DNA of 64,000 bases from positions 108,540,912 to 108,604,911 of the forward strand of contig CM043963.1 in NCBI GenBank assembly GCA_014529385.2, in the 5' to 3' direction. Below are positions 1 to 12,228 of the stretch, in pieces. The notes beneath the pieces were generated by a model. It had not been told where the DNA came from. It did no database searches and saw nothing but the letters and a program-made list of their open reading frames with translations. This DNA comes from Adiantum capillus-veneris (lineage: Eukaryota; Streptophyta; Polypodiopsida; Polypodiales; Pteridaceae). Each line of letters begins with the position of its first letter. The stretch's first letter is position 1. A program made the translations under genes and the position numbers.

Positions 1-1203
1 GATCTTGTTAAAAACACCCTAACGGGCTGTTTCATCTCTCTCATAGGACCAGTTTCACAAATTGCAACCCTGCAAATGCTTGTTCCCTCGTATACTTTGC
101 CCTCGCAGATTCTAAGTTGCATTATTGACGTCTTTATCTGCCCTCGCTTGGTTGTGGCTTTTACAAGATAATGCGCGTGTGTGCACACACACACACATAC
201 ACTGACTCTATAGTAGAATACAAGCCTCAGATGCTAGGCATGCTTGTCATACTCAATCTTAGTCTTACTCTATCGCTGGCATAAACCAAACATGCATTTG
301 TGCTCACATTCGTCTGCAACTTGGTAGCTAATCGTTGTTCCTCGAACCACTCATGATGATACAACATCTAAATGATTGTATTATCCATTAGATACAGAAT
401 GTTGTATTAGTGTATAGGAAATGATAATTGAGGTTTATGACGTCTTGTTTTAAAATATTGATATATTATTTAATACAATTGTCTAAGTACGGTTAAATTA
501 TGAGGGGATTTTCCATACTTAAAACACACACACATTTTCCCTATTAGTCTTTGGTCGGACTAGTGCCATACTTAGCAATTGGAATTAGATAATGTATCAG
601 ATAATAATATAGCTACTCCAATTTATCCTGACTTCAATCAAATGGTTTTTGTCAGGATATGGGTATTTATACCCTAAGAATTGGATTGCCTACTCTTTAA
701 TACAAGTTACATTATTATTAGCTTGATCCACCCAATCCAAAGGGATGGGTCGGGGCTCTCAGCTCCTAAATTGGTCAAGCATCTACATGTTTACATATAA
801 TCCATATACTGTAATCATTAACCACCCTCGAGCAGGTGTGGATTTTCAAGTTATCTTGCAGGATCGGAGTATTGTATAGTAACCAACATCACGACGTAAT
901 CCACAAATTTGCAGGGACATCATCCGAATCATGAGATATCAGGTATGTAGATTTCATAATACCTTACTCTCCTCCCTGGAGGACCCCTTTATCATACAAC
1001 AATTGGGTGTACGCACATCTAAGTTCTGTTCAAACACATTACAGAAGAGTAATCTCACATCTAAACCTTTTTAACACGGTACAAGTGATTGAGCTATAAA
1101 ACATGGAAATTTTTGGGAAACAATTACTACAATTGGTGGGGGATTGGTCCACTTGGTGGACCATCCTCCACCAAGTGGATCTCTCCTTTGGGATGGGGGA
1201 GGG

Positions 1204-1204
<1 letters not shown>

Positions 1205-1290
<86 letters not shown>

Positions 1291-1307
1291 CACACACACA
1301 CACACAC
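1205..1307. repeat. (CA)n microsatellite
   Basis: About 50 CA units with one CG interruption near 1284. The matching place in copy B (14862-14900) has only about 20 units. Confidence 0.97.
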
Positions 1308-1707
1308 TTATCTAGTTGACAAGTTCTTAGATAACCCTTGGCTGACAGCTTCCCTTTTTGGTACTTTAAGCCGATGTTAGTCTTGGACATGGGTTCATGC
1401 GTACATCTCTTGGGTACCGATTTCTTATTAACACCAACCCATATACCACCTTAAGAAAAAGAGGAAAAAAGATCCCTATCTGAATAAAATTACAATGATA
1501 GCAGGGAACACTTATTCTTGGGCATGGTCCTGTTCCAAAAATAGATGTGGCTTTGATACTGCCCACTCACACAATCACACTACCACATGGCCTTACATAA
1601 ACAACTCCTGCTTGTTGGAAGTGGAGGTATATACACATGGCGCGCTTGGTTTCTTTGGTATTTATGAGAAATAATCTAGTGGATCTCTCCTCTGGGATAA
1701 GGGAGCG

Positions 1708-1708
<1 letters not shown>

Positions 1709-1799
<91 letters not shown>
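1709..1799. repeat. (CA)n microsatellite
   Basis: About 45 CA units. The equivalent array in copy B runs 15304-15449. Confidence 0.97.
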
Positions 1800-1802
<3 letters not shown>

Positions 1803-2375
1803 TGTGCATACTATAGGCATAACAACCTTATGGCTTGACATAGGCTAAAATTCTCGTAAATCAGCTTTGAATGATACTCTGAGCTCTTGGAAGGCTGCAG
1901 ACATGTGCTTTTGCATGTGTTGCATGATTACCATCCCAAACCGGTTCAAGTAGAAGTTTTAGGTTGTTGAAGGCCCTTTACTGGTAGGAGTTTCTACAGT
2001 GATTTTCATACCTATTACCCATTTCTTAGTGATGGAAAACTACATCTAACCTTGCGCTTCAAGATGGATATCTATAGGTCTTTGCAGTGAATTTCAATTA
2101 GGGAATATATGGGAATCTTGACAATCGATCACAACCAATAATTTCTGTTCAATGACTTTTTTGGGAATGGTACAGGTAATACCATAAGCACATTAATCGA
2201 ATGGCACCTAAATATTGCTGGCATACCCACGAGGATAGGTTTTAATGCACCGTTTTCTCATCAGATATATACACTACTATCGTACATGAATCTCACACCA
2301 CGGTTATCCGCTGCAGTTTGCGCTCACACATTCACTGAATGCCTATGCGTTGCTCATACAAGTAGCGACCGCTTT

Positions 2376-2392
2376 ACACACACACACACACA
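2376..2392. repeat. Short (CA)8 microsatellite
   Basis: About 8 CA units; the paralogous position in copy B (16029-16135) has more than 50. Confidence 0.9.
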
Positions 2393-2634
2393 TGCAATCA
2401 AGCATAAAAAACTGCAGCTCGGCTCTCGACCTATCTATCTCGTGCTCTGAGACACACGAAGCGCGCATTCTCTATCTCTCCCTTGCTCTATCATGCACAC
2501 ACTCACATCGGTTGGAGATCTGCTTCTGCGTGGTGAACGCACCCGTGGCTCGCTGACATTGGTAATCACATTGGATGGAGATCTGCTTCTGCGTGGTGAA
2601 CGCATCCCTAGCTCGTTGAAATTGGTAATCTGTG

Positions 2635-3485
2635 CCACCGATTTTTTGATATGGGACAAAATATATAAGGACTTCTTTTTTAAAAAAAGAGCAAGAGGAA
2701 ATCCTCAGCCATCATCACAAAGGGAAGGCGGCCCCTTCCGCCCTCGGACCATGAACTGGCACTCTCTCCCCAAGCAATAATATCTTTTGACGCCTGAGGA
2801 GCTCTCACAGCAAGGGGCGGCTCTGCTCTTTCACTTTGGGCGCTCAGGATGCGTGCAAACCAACCTATAAATACTAAGGTGAGGGCACTCCTTAGCCCTC
2901 ACTTAGCTTGAGATTTAGTTTCTGGTAGTTGTCATCCCGCTCTGTGTCGTTACTGCTTGAACTTCCTAAAGCTTTGGAGCTTGCAGCTCAAACTTCTCAG
3001 GTACTGTGGTCTACTAAGAAGCTCTCGTTTGCTTCCTCTAAAAGACTAAATATGTGTGTTTTCAAACGAAACCGTTTTTTATCAGAGTGCTTGATATGGT
3101 AACCTTGGGCAAGGTACCCCGCCTGTTATAAACTAACAAAGTATGGATTATCCACCATAAAGGTTGCCTTTAAACCTGGATGGGTTGGGATGCCTCTATG
3201 GTTTACTGTCGGGGGCCGAGTGGCTTTATATAATGGGATTGACTGGCTCCTCTTGGGATGGGCAATGATAAGGAATAGATGTAATACTATGGCATATATT
3301 GGTGGGTAATGGTTGTTCTGCTGCTTTGTATGGAAAGAAACTATGAATAGTTGAACTCACTAACTGCATATGAACTTAGGAAGGGGTTTTTTGTTAATCC
3401 ATGTGCAGGAGAATAACATATACAGGATTTTTTCATAAAAAAACAACAGTCGGTACTGTTTTTTCTGCGTAAATAGCCAGGTCTG
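2635..3485 (+). other. Unique spacer with promoter-like segment
   Basis: Sequence between tandem copy A and Copia-1. It holds a TATA box (2866-2873), then a pyrimidine-rich leader ending in a splice-donor-like CAG/GTACTG at 3000/3001. A possible acceptor, GTGCAG, lies at about 3409. No protein domain is recognisable. It may be the promoter and first exon of a gene split by Copia-1, or a solo LTR of another family; the evidence does not separate these. Confidence 0.35.
2866..2873 (+). promoter_or_regulatory. TATA box candidate
   Basis: TATAAATA in a locally GC-richer setting. The sequence CCCTCACTTAGC lies about 30 bases downstream, where a plant pol II start would be expected. The leader to 3000 has no ATG-initiated ORF of note and ends in a donor-like CAG/GT. 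Confidence 0.4.
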
Positions 3486-3712
3486 TGTTACCATATACAT
3501 GTGGTAGTGATGTGTGTGAACACATTAGGACTGCCGGGGCATTTTTTCCCTCTTTAGGAGGTTTTTCCCCCCGAGCATTGTATATACGCCCATCACTCTA
3601 GGGCTATCAATCTTTCCATTGCACACTAAGTAACACACTCTCTATTGTGTGCCTTGAGCTTCCTTCGTCTTCTCCAAGCTGTGTGTGTTTCTCTGCAACC
3701 CTAATTCAACCA
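3486..3712 (+). repeat. Copia-1 5' LTR
   Basis: 227 bp, beginning TGTTACCATATACATG and ending CA two bases before the primer site. It holds a TATA-like TGTATATACG near 3580. It pairs with 8410-8636. Confidence 0.93.
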
Positions 3713-3714
3713 AT

Positions 3715-3724
3715 TGGTATCAGA
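3715..3724 (+). promoter_or_regulatory. Copia-1 primer-binding site (initiator Met-tRNA)
   Basis: TGGTATCAGA lies two bases inside the 5' LTR. It is complementary to the 3' end of plant initiator Met-tRNA, the usual copia primer. The match stops after 10 bases. Confidence 0.85.
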
Positions 3725-4050
3725 CCAGGTTGCGTCCTCCCGGGCGTAGTCGCCAGCTGCTCCAGTACACGCCTGCTCACTTTCTTCGATTTCAGTGAGC
3801 TTTGGCGAGCTTTCGCAAGTCGACAAATATTTTGGGTAAGCTTGTAGAGCTTGGTCTGCTCAAAATTTTGATTTGGCCTCATTTCGGCCTCTGTTTCCAC
3901 TACAGGCAGTACTGCAAAATTTCTGTCAGTGCGGTCTTCTGCATAACAGGTGCCTTATAGTCTTCTACGGTTTGTGCTATATAGCACAGGTTGTTCCCGC
4001 TCCGTTTCTCCTATTTTCGAGCAGATTTCACATCAAGTGCAACATTTACC

Positions 4051-7000
4051 ATGGCTGATAACAACAACACAGATGTGTTCAAGATGTTTGCTGCTGAGGA
4101 CAGGTTGGATGGGGACAACTACCCTATGTGGGCTTATATGATGCAACATGTTCATATGTCAAAGGGTGTCTGGAACATTGTGCAAGGCATTGATGTACGT
4201 CTTGGTTCTGAGGATGTAGGCGATGTTGAGGATGTTGCAGGTCTTGCTGCAAGGATTGCAGCTGTTAGAGTTGTTTTGCCTATGGCAGAACAAGCTCGTT
4301 GGGATGTTAAGGATGCATAGGCTCATGCATTGATTGTGTTGTCTGTGAAGGGCACCATTGTTCCTCACATCCGTTCAACAAAATCTGCAAAACAGGCTTG
4401 GGATATTCTAGCAGGTCTTTATGCAAGCCGCAATGAGGCTAAAATTGCTTTTCTGCGTAAAGAGCTGGAGTCGAAGATTATGCATGAGAAAGATGATATG
4501 GACACTTTCCTTGCTAGTGTCAAGGATATCAATGAGCAACTTATTTTTGTAGGTGAAGTTATTTCACACAGTTCCCTTGTGCAGACTGTTCTTGATGCCT
4601 TACCAGATTCTTACCAGACTTTTGCTAGTACGTGGAGACTTATGACCTAGGGAAATCCAGAAGTTGTCAAGTTTGATCCATTATGCACATTGCTGTTGCA
4701 AGAGTCACTTTCTAGAAAAAACAGGACTAGACAGAGTGCAGTTGAACAGGCTTTTATTGCTTCTCAAAGAAAGGGTGGTAACAGTAATGCAGCCACTTCT
4801 TATGGTTTTGCTGCGAGTGGCAAAAATTCTGTTCCTAATGCTTCTGCTGGCAGTACTTTGTCTGGCAATTCTGGTGATAAGGGAAAAAAGAATATGCGTT
4901 GCCATTATTGTAAAGCCAATGATCACTTGATCAAGTCGTGTCCTAAGTTGAAGGCCAAAGAGGCTAAGAAGAAAGAGGGTGGTTCCACTGCAAATGCTGG
5001 TTCCACTACAAATGCAGCCATTGTTGAGTCTTCTGTGAAAGGAGAGTGTGTTGCTGATGTTGATGCAGAATGGGCTTTTAGCGCAGAGTGCACTTACAAT
5101 CCTGCTGTCCATGATGCATGCTTGTTAGTTGCTACAGATTCACATGTGTGGTATTTCGACAGTGGTGCTACAAAGCACATTACCTCACATCGTGAATTTT
5201 TTACCTCTCTCGAGTCTGTCCCTCATGGGAATTCAGTCACTTGTGCCAACAATGCCTCTTATCCAGTTTTGGGAGTTGGAGAGATTGTGCTCACTGCAGC
5301 TAATGGCAGTTCCTTCACACTTGTTGATGCACTTTATGTACCTGGGATCAAGAAGAATCTCTTGTCTGTATCCGCACTTGCTAGACTTGGACTTGTAGTC
5401 AAATTTGTGGATGATAGATGTACAGTTCATGATCTCAGTTTTGGTGATGAAATTTTTGCATCTGGGCTTTTGTGCCGTGGGTTGTATAAGCTCACTTTGT
5501 ATGACAAGTGTGGACAAAATTTTGCAAATGCTGTTGCAGATTCAAGGGCTATTTTAGATGCAAAACTTTGGCATGCACGTTTTGGTCATCTAAATTTTTC
5601 CAGTTTGCCGCGTTTGCAAAAATCTGATATGGTTGCTTCTTTGCCACCACTTGAAGCACCTGTCAAACATGTTTGTGAAGGCTGTATTTTGGGTAAGATG
5701 CAGCGTTCGAAATCTCCAAAGGATGGTTCAGTTCGGGCTACATGCAGGTTGCAGCTTCTGCATAGTGATGTTTGTGGGCCCATGCAAACTCCGTCATTGG
5801 GCAATTACCTGTACTTCCTGACTTTCATTGATGATTACTCCAGGCATACATGGGTATTTCCGCTTAAAGCGAAGTCCGAAGTTTTTATGTGCTTCAAACA
5901 ATTTCTGGATATGGCTGAAAATGTCTCGAAATGTACTATGGGCACCCTGCATTCCGATCGAGGGGGGGAGTATATGTCTCATGAATTTAATGCATTTCTG
6001 GCTAGTCGTGGGATAAAACATCAATGTACAGTGCCTTATACACCTCTGCAAAATGGTGTTGCTGAGAGGAAAAACAGGTCACTGAAGGAAATGGCACGAT
6101 GTATGGTCAAAAGTCAGCTTTGCCGCATTTTTTTTGGCTTGAGGCCATCATGTGTGCCACTTATGTACTTAACAGGTGTCCTACAAAAGCTTTGCACTCT
6201 ATTACTCCATATGAAGCATGGCATGATAGAAAGCCTTCTATTGAGCACATGCGTGTTTTTGGCTGTTTGGCATATGCTTTGGTGCCACAAGTGCAACGCA
6301 AAAAATTGGATGATAAGGCTGTCAAATGTATTTTTGTTGGTTATAGTGCTGAAAGCAAAGGTTACAGGTTGTATACGCAAACAAAACGTATTCTGGTTTC
6401 TCACGATGTAGTGTTTGTGGAAGATTCTGTTCAGCCCTTGCTGTCATGTACTAGAGACAATAATGTAAGCTCACAGGACATTTATGACACTTTGTTGCCT
6501 CTTTTCAGTGGTGGAAATACGAATGTAAGTTCCGATGAGGCAAATGTACAACCTATGGGGGTTTCTGAAAATGTGTTAGATTAGCCTATTACTGATGCAG
6601 ATGTACATGATGTACTTGATGAGGAAAGGGCTGAAAATGAGCAGGCTAGAGGTATGCCAAAATGGTTGGTGCACACTTTGCGTGATAGTAAATTGGATGC
6701 ACCTTTGTCTAGTCGTACTCGTTCAGGCTCTTGCCATGCATCTTATGCATCAGATTGTTATGCTTTGGCTGTGTCTAGTTTACATGATGTTGAGGAGCCT
6801 CTGTCTTTTGATGAAGCACATAATTCAGAAAATTGGATGGCTGCCATGCAATCAGAATATGATGAACTTATAGAAAATGACACATGGACTTTATGTGATT
6901 TGCATCCTGGCAAAAAGGCCATTGGTACGAAGTGGGTTTACAAGTTGAAACGCAAGCCGGATGGTGAGATCGATCGCCATAAGGCTCGACTTGTTGCAAA

Positions 7001-8334
7001 GGGTTATGCACAGCAAAAAGGCATTGTTTATGAAGAGACTTTTGCTCCCACTTGTCGTATGACTTCTGTGCATTTTCTATGTGCATTGGCAGCTCATTTT
7101 GGTTGGGATGTACATCAATCAGACATTGTTACTGCTTTCTTGAATGGTGACATATTTGAGGAAGTTTATGTAATGCAGCCTCGCGGTTTTGTCATAAAAA
7201 GACAAGAGGACAAAGTGTGCAGATGTAAGAAGGCTTTGTATTGGTTGAATTAATCTCCTTGTGCTTGGTATGAGAAAGCTGACACTCATTTGGTTAAACG
7301 AGGCTTTCGTAACAGTCCAGCAGAAAGCACATTGTATGTAAAGCGTGAGGATGATGTACTTCTCATTGTGGTTCTTTATGTCGATGATTTGCTGATCATT
7401 GGACCAAATGAGAGACATATTGCTGAATCTAAGGCTGATTTGAATGCTACTTTTAAGATGAAAGATTTGGGGTTGTTGCATCATTACTTGGGTATACAGT
7501 TTAAGCTGTGTGATGGTGTTATTGCCTTGTGTCAGAAAAGTTACATAGAGACATTGCTCTGTAAGTTTGGACTTGAGGATTGCAAACCTATTGACACTCC
7601 CATGGAAACAGGTTTGAAGTTGAGTCTACATGATGCTGGCGATCCTGCTGATGTCACTCTTTACCAAACTGTTGTTGGCTGCCTCATTTATGTATGCAAC
7701 AGGAGGCTAGATATTCAGTTTGCAGTCTCACAGGTCAGCAGATTTATGCATAGCCCAGGGTCTAAGCATTGGCAGGATATCAAGAGAATTTTCCGCTACC
7801 TTAGTGGCACTTTACATCTTCGCTTGTTTTATCCCAAGGGGGTATCATTGCCACCAGACTTACATGCTTTTTCGGACTCATATTGGGCTGGTTGTTTTGA
7901 CACGCGAGTGTCCACATCAGGTTTTTGTTTCATGCTTGGCAGTTCATGTATATCATGGTTGAGCAAGAAGCAACCTACTGTGGACACTTCGAGTTGTGAG
8001 GCTGAGTATAGGGCAGTCTTCACAGCTACGGTTGAGTGTGTATGGCTCAGACGCCTTATGGCTGATTTTGGGTGTTGGACAGGACACTGCCAACACTATC
8101 TACACTAACAGTCATAGCGCATTGGCATGTGCGAGGAACCTAGTTTTTCATGCTCGCACAAAGCACATTGAGGTGCATTACCACTATGTCAGGGAGAGGC
8201 TCTCAGCAGGAGAGATCAGCTTGGCTTATGTGCCAACACAGGACAACCTTGCAGATCTTTTCACAAAGGCATTGTCTCGTGAGAAGCTTGAAGCTTTCCG
8301 CAAAGCTTTGGGCTTACTCCCCTTTGTTGACTGA
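4051..8334 (+). pseudogene. Copia-1 gag-pol polyprotein, broken
   Basis: The start ATG at 4051 opens MADNNNTDVFKMF, conserved in Copia-2. Order: gag with a UBN2-type capsid region (4051-4860); CCHC knuckle (C-X2-C-X4-H-X4-C) at about 4900-4941; aspartic protease with intact FDSGA (Asp codon 5158); pre-integrase from about 5570; integrase DDE residues (HSDVCGP, LHSDRGGEY, NGVAERKN); RT from about 6880 with YVDD at 7377-7388; RNase H to 8334. Damage: in-frame TAG at 4318, 4648 and 6582, TAA at 7251, a 1-base loss near 6115 and a 1-base gain near 8066. Upstream of 6115 the frame is set by 4051. The TAG at 6582 is shared with Copia-2; the others are private. Not translatable as a whole. Confidence 0.93.
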
Positions 8335-8397
8335 TCCTGTCCTCAGGGCATGGCACTTCCCTTTACTCATGTGCCAGCTCTGGTTCACCGCATCACT

Positions 8398-8409
8398 CCA
8401 GGGGGGATT
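8398..8409 (+). promoter_or_regulatory. Copia-1 polypurine tract
   Basis: CCAGGGGGGATT lies directly before the 3' LTR, where plus-strand DNA synthesis is primed. Confidence 0.8.
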
Positions 8410-8636
8410 TGTTACCATATACATGTGGTAGTGATGTGTGTGAACACACTAGGACCGCCAGGGCATTTTTTCCCTCTTTAGGAGGTTTTTTCCCCCGAGC
8501 ATTGTATATACGCCCATCACTCTAGGGCTATCAATATTTCCATTGCACACTAAGTAACACACTCTCTATTGTGTGCCTTGAGCTTCCTTCGTCTTCTGCA
8601 AGCTGTGTGTGTTTCTCTGCAAACCTAATTCCAACA
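8410..8636 (+). repeat. Copia-1 3' LTR
   Basis: 227 bp, TGTTACC to CCAACA, near-identical to 3486-3712. Followed by GTCTT, the right TSD. Confidence 0.93.
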
Positions 8637-8641
8637 GTCTT

Positions 8642-10564
8642 GCCACAGGTTTTTTAAAATGGCTCTGTAAAAAGCAGCCGAAATACTTCACCTCTGCATA
8701 AATTAATAAGGTGTTTATATAAGGAAGGATGTATGTGTGTATAGGGGTATGTGGATGGTAGCATGATGGGTGGCTTGGCTTATTGGACGTTCTTAACATC
8801 TGCTACATCAAGATATTTGCATGGCGGGAAAACTGGTTTGTTTGGAAGATTTTTTTTTGTGTGATGACCTACTGGTCACTTGGCTCTGACTCTAAGCCGC
8901 TGCCGGATATGAAGAAAACCAATGTGTTGAATGGTTCTGTCACTGTTTTAAAATGGTTTTTTGGCCAGACATTACAATCCTGTAACTTTTTTTGACTCTA
9001 TTGTAGCCGATACACGACGGTGCAGGTTCAGAATAGCTGGACAATACAGTTCTTTATGTAATGATGATTCTGAAGGTAAGTATATGGGAAATGCATTCGG
9101 CTTTGGCATGAAGCTATAAGTACAAATTGATATAAAAAAGGAACCATGGGTATTGAAACCTTGTTTTTTGGTGATGATCTCTGTCGAAACACTTACACGA
9201 ATATTTTTTCTTGCTTTGGTAAACTATGGCCACACTTGAACTTGTGTAAAAGCACCCTCCCTCATGATTTCATATGAGGAGAAAGTGTTGAGGTTTTCTA
9301 GCCCATCTAGTACCCATGGCTATGGAATCATGAAGGTATCTTAACCCAAACAGGGCCGAACATTACCGTACTGTATGGGATGCTAATGACTTAATGCTTG
9401 GGAGTTTGAAGGTAAGTATATGGTTGATACTCTCAGCTTTGGCATAAATACTAGGCTATGACTCGTAACATAAGGTTCCACTTGGTAAAAAGGGAGTCTT
9501 TTTTGATACCATATTAAATATATGGTTGATATTGTGGGCTTATACATAGCTACCGAGCTATGGCTAAAACAAGTTAACTTCATTATAGTAAGGTTTCTTT
9601 TGGTGGACTTCACCACTCAGATCAGAAGGTAGATTATACCATTCATTTTGGAAGAAATATATAAAGATTGCTAAAACATACAAAGTCTAAATAAAATAAC
9701 CCTAGCTTGCTTAAAGTAATTAAATTCTATAAGATGGACATGGATAACAACTGATATGATCCATTGATACCTGTAAAACATATCCAAGGCTAACCGAATT
9801 GTTGTCTTGTTTGGATGGATGCGGTAAGGACTCTATCTTATCTTGGAGGGTTTCTTTTCTTTGGCAAGCAACATTACTGTTATGAAATACCCACTGAAGA
9901 ACGGGGAAGCTTTTTTACTACCAACCCCACTGAAAGAGGAACTCTTTCTTACAATCATTGTACTTAGATAATTTTGATACTGAGTTATTTTTGTACAAAT
10001 ATGCTCATTGTTCCTTGGCCATTTGTCTTTTGAATGTAAAAGTTCAATTATGTCTTATTAAGTAAGATTTAAACAGCTACACACACATCCTATACATAGG
10101 GTCTCCCCTCTCCGGGGAAACCGAGATGCTGGCCTAGGAAATTATCATAAGAATAGAGCTCTAAATTGGACCCACAGTCGCTAAATCCTTCATTGGTAGG
10201 CTAGTGTTAGGTGGCCCTTTTTAGACTCTCTTCTGGTTCCCTGCTCACGGCTACCATAGTCTCTGACTCTGCTGGTTGAAGGGTTGCAGGACCAAAAAAT
10301 ACTTTACTTCTTAGGCACTTTGCTAATCTTTATATCACCTTTGTTTCACGACTGCTCACGTTATAGATTGACAGCTCGCATGAGTACAAATCACAACCCT
10401 AAGAATCACGCAAAGATCCTTGATTAGATTAAGCTCTACATGAAAGACCATGCACCAAAAGAAGCCCTAGCTGCTAGAACTAGACCTTTCCTTGCTAGGA
10501 AATCCAAATTATGTATCACATACTATGGCAATAAAAAATAAACCTGACCTCACTTTTTTTGCAG
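8642..10564. other. Spacer, no gene recognised
   Basis: AT-rich. It holds loosely repeated blocks around GAAGGTAAGTATATGG at about 9073 and 9408, each followed by a CTTTGGCAT motif. A similar GGTAAGTATA occurs at about 13445 in copy B. No TE protein, TIR or RNA gene was seen. The last 20 bases before 10565 are a polypyrimidine run ending GCAG, a good splice acceptor. Confidence 0.6.
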
Positions 10565-11911
10565 ACTCTTGCCCTATCTCAAGGTTTGGAACTTAACTCG
10601 GAGCCCCTCTCTGTGGCCTCCTCTCTGGTCTTCAGATGTATTAGCAGTCTGGATGCTTCACAACTTATTTATGATTTAGCTCTTATTTCGGACAAAAAAC
10701 TTTCTGTCTTGCATATGTTATCTTTTAATGATTGGGTAAAGATTCTAGCATCTTTGGACAAAGACCCACTAGAAGGTGTTAATCTGCTTTCCCAATACAT
10801 TGCCCAACTTCCTGTCCTTGCTTCACAATATCAGCAAGAGCTTGCCCTGTTCTCCTCTTCTGGAGCTGAGCTGTCAAATTTTCTTAGAAAACTCTGTGGA
10901 CTTAACCCCTCTTTTGTATGCACCCCAAATACCCCCACCATCCCTTCAACTGGTGGCATCTTCTGTCGGGATAGTGATGCTCTAGAAGCAGTAAAAGAGT
11001 TTCAATCTAACCTTTGCTCTCTCAATGATGTTAATCTCCTTGAGATGGTCCCTAAAATCTCAAAAGTCTGTCCCGTCTTACTGATAAGATAGATAGAAAT
11101 TGAATCGCTCGGAGTAGACCATCAACTGTGGGTTCTACCAAACAAAGCCTTCCTGGCTCCTATTCTTAGTGAAACCTGGGTATACTTGGCCAACCTCCCC
11201 GCCTCAACAGTGGAAGACTGCAAACTTAAAATTCTAAAAGGTGGGCAATTCTTGGACAAGGGAGAACTGATTAAAGCCCCCTTTAACCTTCACCTGATCG
11301 ATCACACCAAATGCCCCTCAAATACTAGATTGTACATACGTACTAAGGGTAGCATGGAGTTTGCAAAAAGTAACCCAGATTTCTACACAGAGTCTATCTG
11401 GAATATCTTCTGTCCCTATGTAAAATGTGCTTGCAAATTTCTTGACCCCAAAGCTACCTATGAATCAAGCATTATGTGGTTTGACCATGCAATATGGTAT
11501 ATCCTCAACCATTTGGAACTGTTATTCCCAGAGAAACCAGTAGACTTTCATCTATCCCTTATCTTCTCTTGGCTAGGTGGACAGGCCAAGCAGATTGTGA
11601 TTGCACAAATTGCCTTTAACATCTTCCGAGGACTGATGCATGATATTCTGAAAGAACTAAAAGCTGACGAACCTGGTCTATACCTCACCAAGTATGCTAA
11701 CTACAAAGGAGTCAAATACATCAGTAATCTATTAAAACCTTGTATTGAAGAGGATGAGTCTCCTGCTCTAAAAAGAGCTAACTCTTTAGCTACTCCCAAC
11801 TCTTTCACTTCCTTTTTTACACCTAGCTCCTCATCTAATCGAGGAAAGTCTCGTAGCTTTACTAGAGGGAGAGGCAGATTCCCTGCAATCAGAAACCTTC
11901 CTAAAATCTAA
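10565..11911 (+). pseudogene. Unrecognised gag-like ORF with one internal stop
   Basis: One reading frame is open from the acceptor-like TTTTTTTGCAG at about 10554-10564 to TAA at 11909, interrupted only by TAG at 11090. No clear ATG start is seen, so translation may rely on splicing. The product would be about 450 residues, hydrophobic-helical and without a catalytic motif I recognise. It ends in a Ser-rich then Arg/Gly tail (SNRGKSRSFTRGRGRF), as in RNA-binding structural proteins of retroelements. A second coding block follows after three bases in the same frame. That layout suggests an ORF1/ORF2 retroelement, but the family is not identified. Codon texture is clearly protein-like, unlike the spacers around it. 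Confidence 0.5.
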
Positions 11912-11914
11912 CCC

Positions 11915-12228
11915 TTAAATATATTGCACGTATCTACAAATCCATGGGGAAGAAAAGTTCTCAGCAAAGATGATTCGAATTATGCTGCTACCTACACACA
12001 CTATCTTAACAATGACTTTCTTAGGCAGGAAACAATCCCTTACTGTACATGCATTCAATTTACCCCATTCTGTAGGAACTTTAAAGAATGTGGGAACCAT
12101 GTCTGTACTCAGGACCTCAACATTAGCGACAATGCTACAATACGTAAGCTACTAGCCAAAGGACTCAATCACATACCAAACTATCCAAAAAACCCTTACC
12201 CTACCCTATCAGCTTTACTTAGATGCCT
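11915..12228 (+). pseudogene. Truncated second ORF, possibly Penelope-like RT N-terminus
   Basis: The frame continues directly after the TAA at 11909 with no obvious start codon. It encodes a Cys-rich stretch (YCTCIQFTPFCRNFKECG), then DLNISDNATIRKLLAKGLNH and IPNYP. The pattern N-[LI]-S...LL-x-KG-L-x-x-[IF]-P resembles the segment just before the RT fingers of Penelope-like elements; this is a motif impression from memory, not a search result. At 12229 the sequence switches to tandem copy B, so any RT is missing. Alternative: an unrelated plant gene fragment. Confidence 0.35.

Larger units (their letters stand above)
1..2634 (+). repeat. Tandem unit copy A (CA-rich, partly deleted)
   Basis: Bases 1-355 match 16560-16945 and bases 356-2634 match 14020-16375, so this is one copy of a unit seen again in copies B and C. 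At 356 the sequence jumps from the GATGATACAACA block straight to TCTAAATGATTG. In copy B these two blocks are about 1.63 kb apart (12395-14021), so copy A has an internal deletion. No coding region is convincing; the long Cys-Val and Thr-His reading frames are translated CA repeats. The left end is cut by the window edge. Confidence 0.85.
3486..8636 (+). mobile_element. Copia-1: full-length Ty1/copia LTR retrotransposon, defective
   Basis: Complete element of about 5.15 kb with two 227-bp LTRs (TGTTACC...CA), a Met-tRNA primer site, gag-pol and a polypurine tract. The flanks are GTCTG (3481-3485) and GTCTT (8637-8641), a 5-bp TSD with one mismatch. Domain order is gag, protease, integrase, RT, RNase H, which defines copia rather than gypsy. 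The LTRs differ at about eight sites by eye, so the insertion is not recent. Copia-2 and the fragment at 42146-43331 are the same family. Confidence 0.95.

Noticed and set aside
1203-1310. Regular short repeats considered as a CRISPR array
   Set aside because: Simple dinucleotide repeat with no spacers or cas genes, in a plant genome.
1039-1390. ORFs of Cys-Val or Thr-His repeats, here and at 1567, 14697, 15163, 16003 and elsewhere
   Set aside because: They are translations of CA microsatellites, open in several frames at once, with no other coding evidence.
4705-5112. 135-codon minus-strand frame inside Copia-1
   Set aside because: Antisense shadow of the gag-protease coding region.
3486-8636. 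Copia-1 considered as a gypsy element or pararetrovirus
   Set aside because: Integrase precedes RT and the primer site is initiator Met-tRNA, which defines copia; no envelope or movement protein is present.
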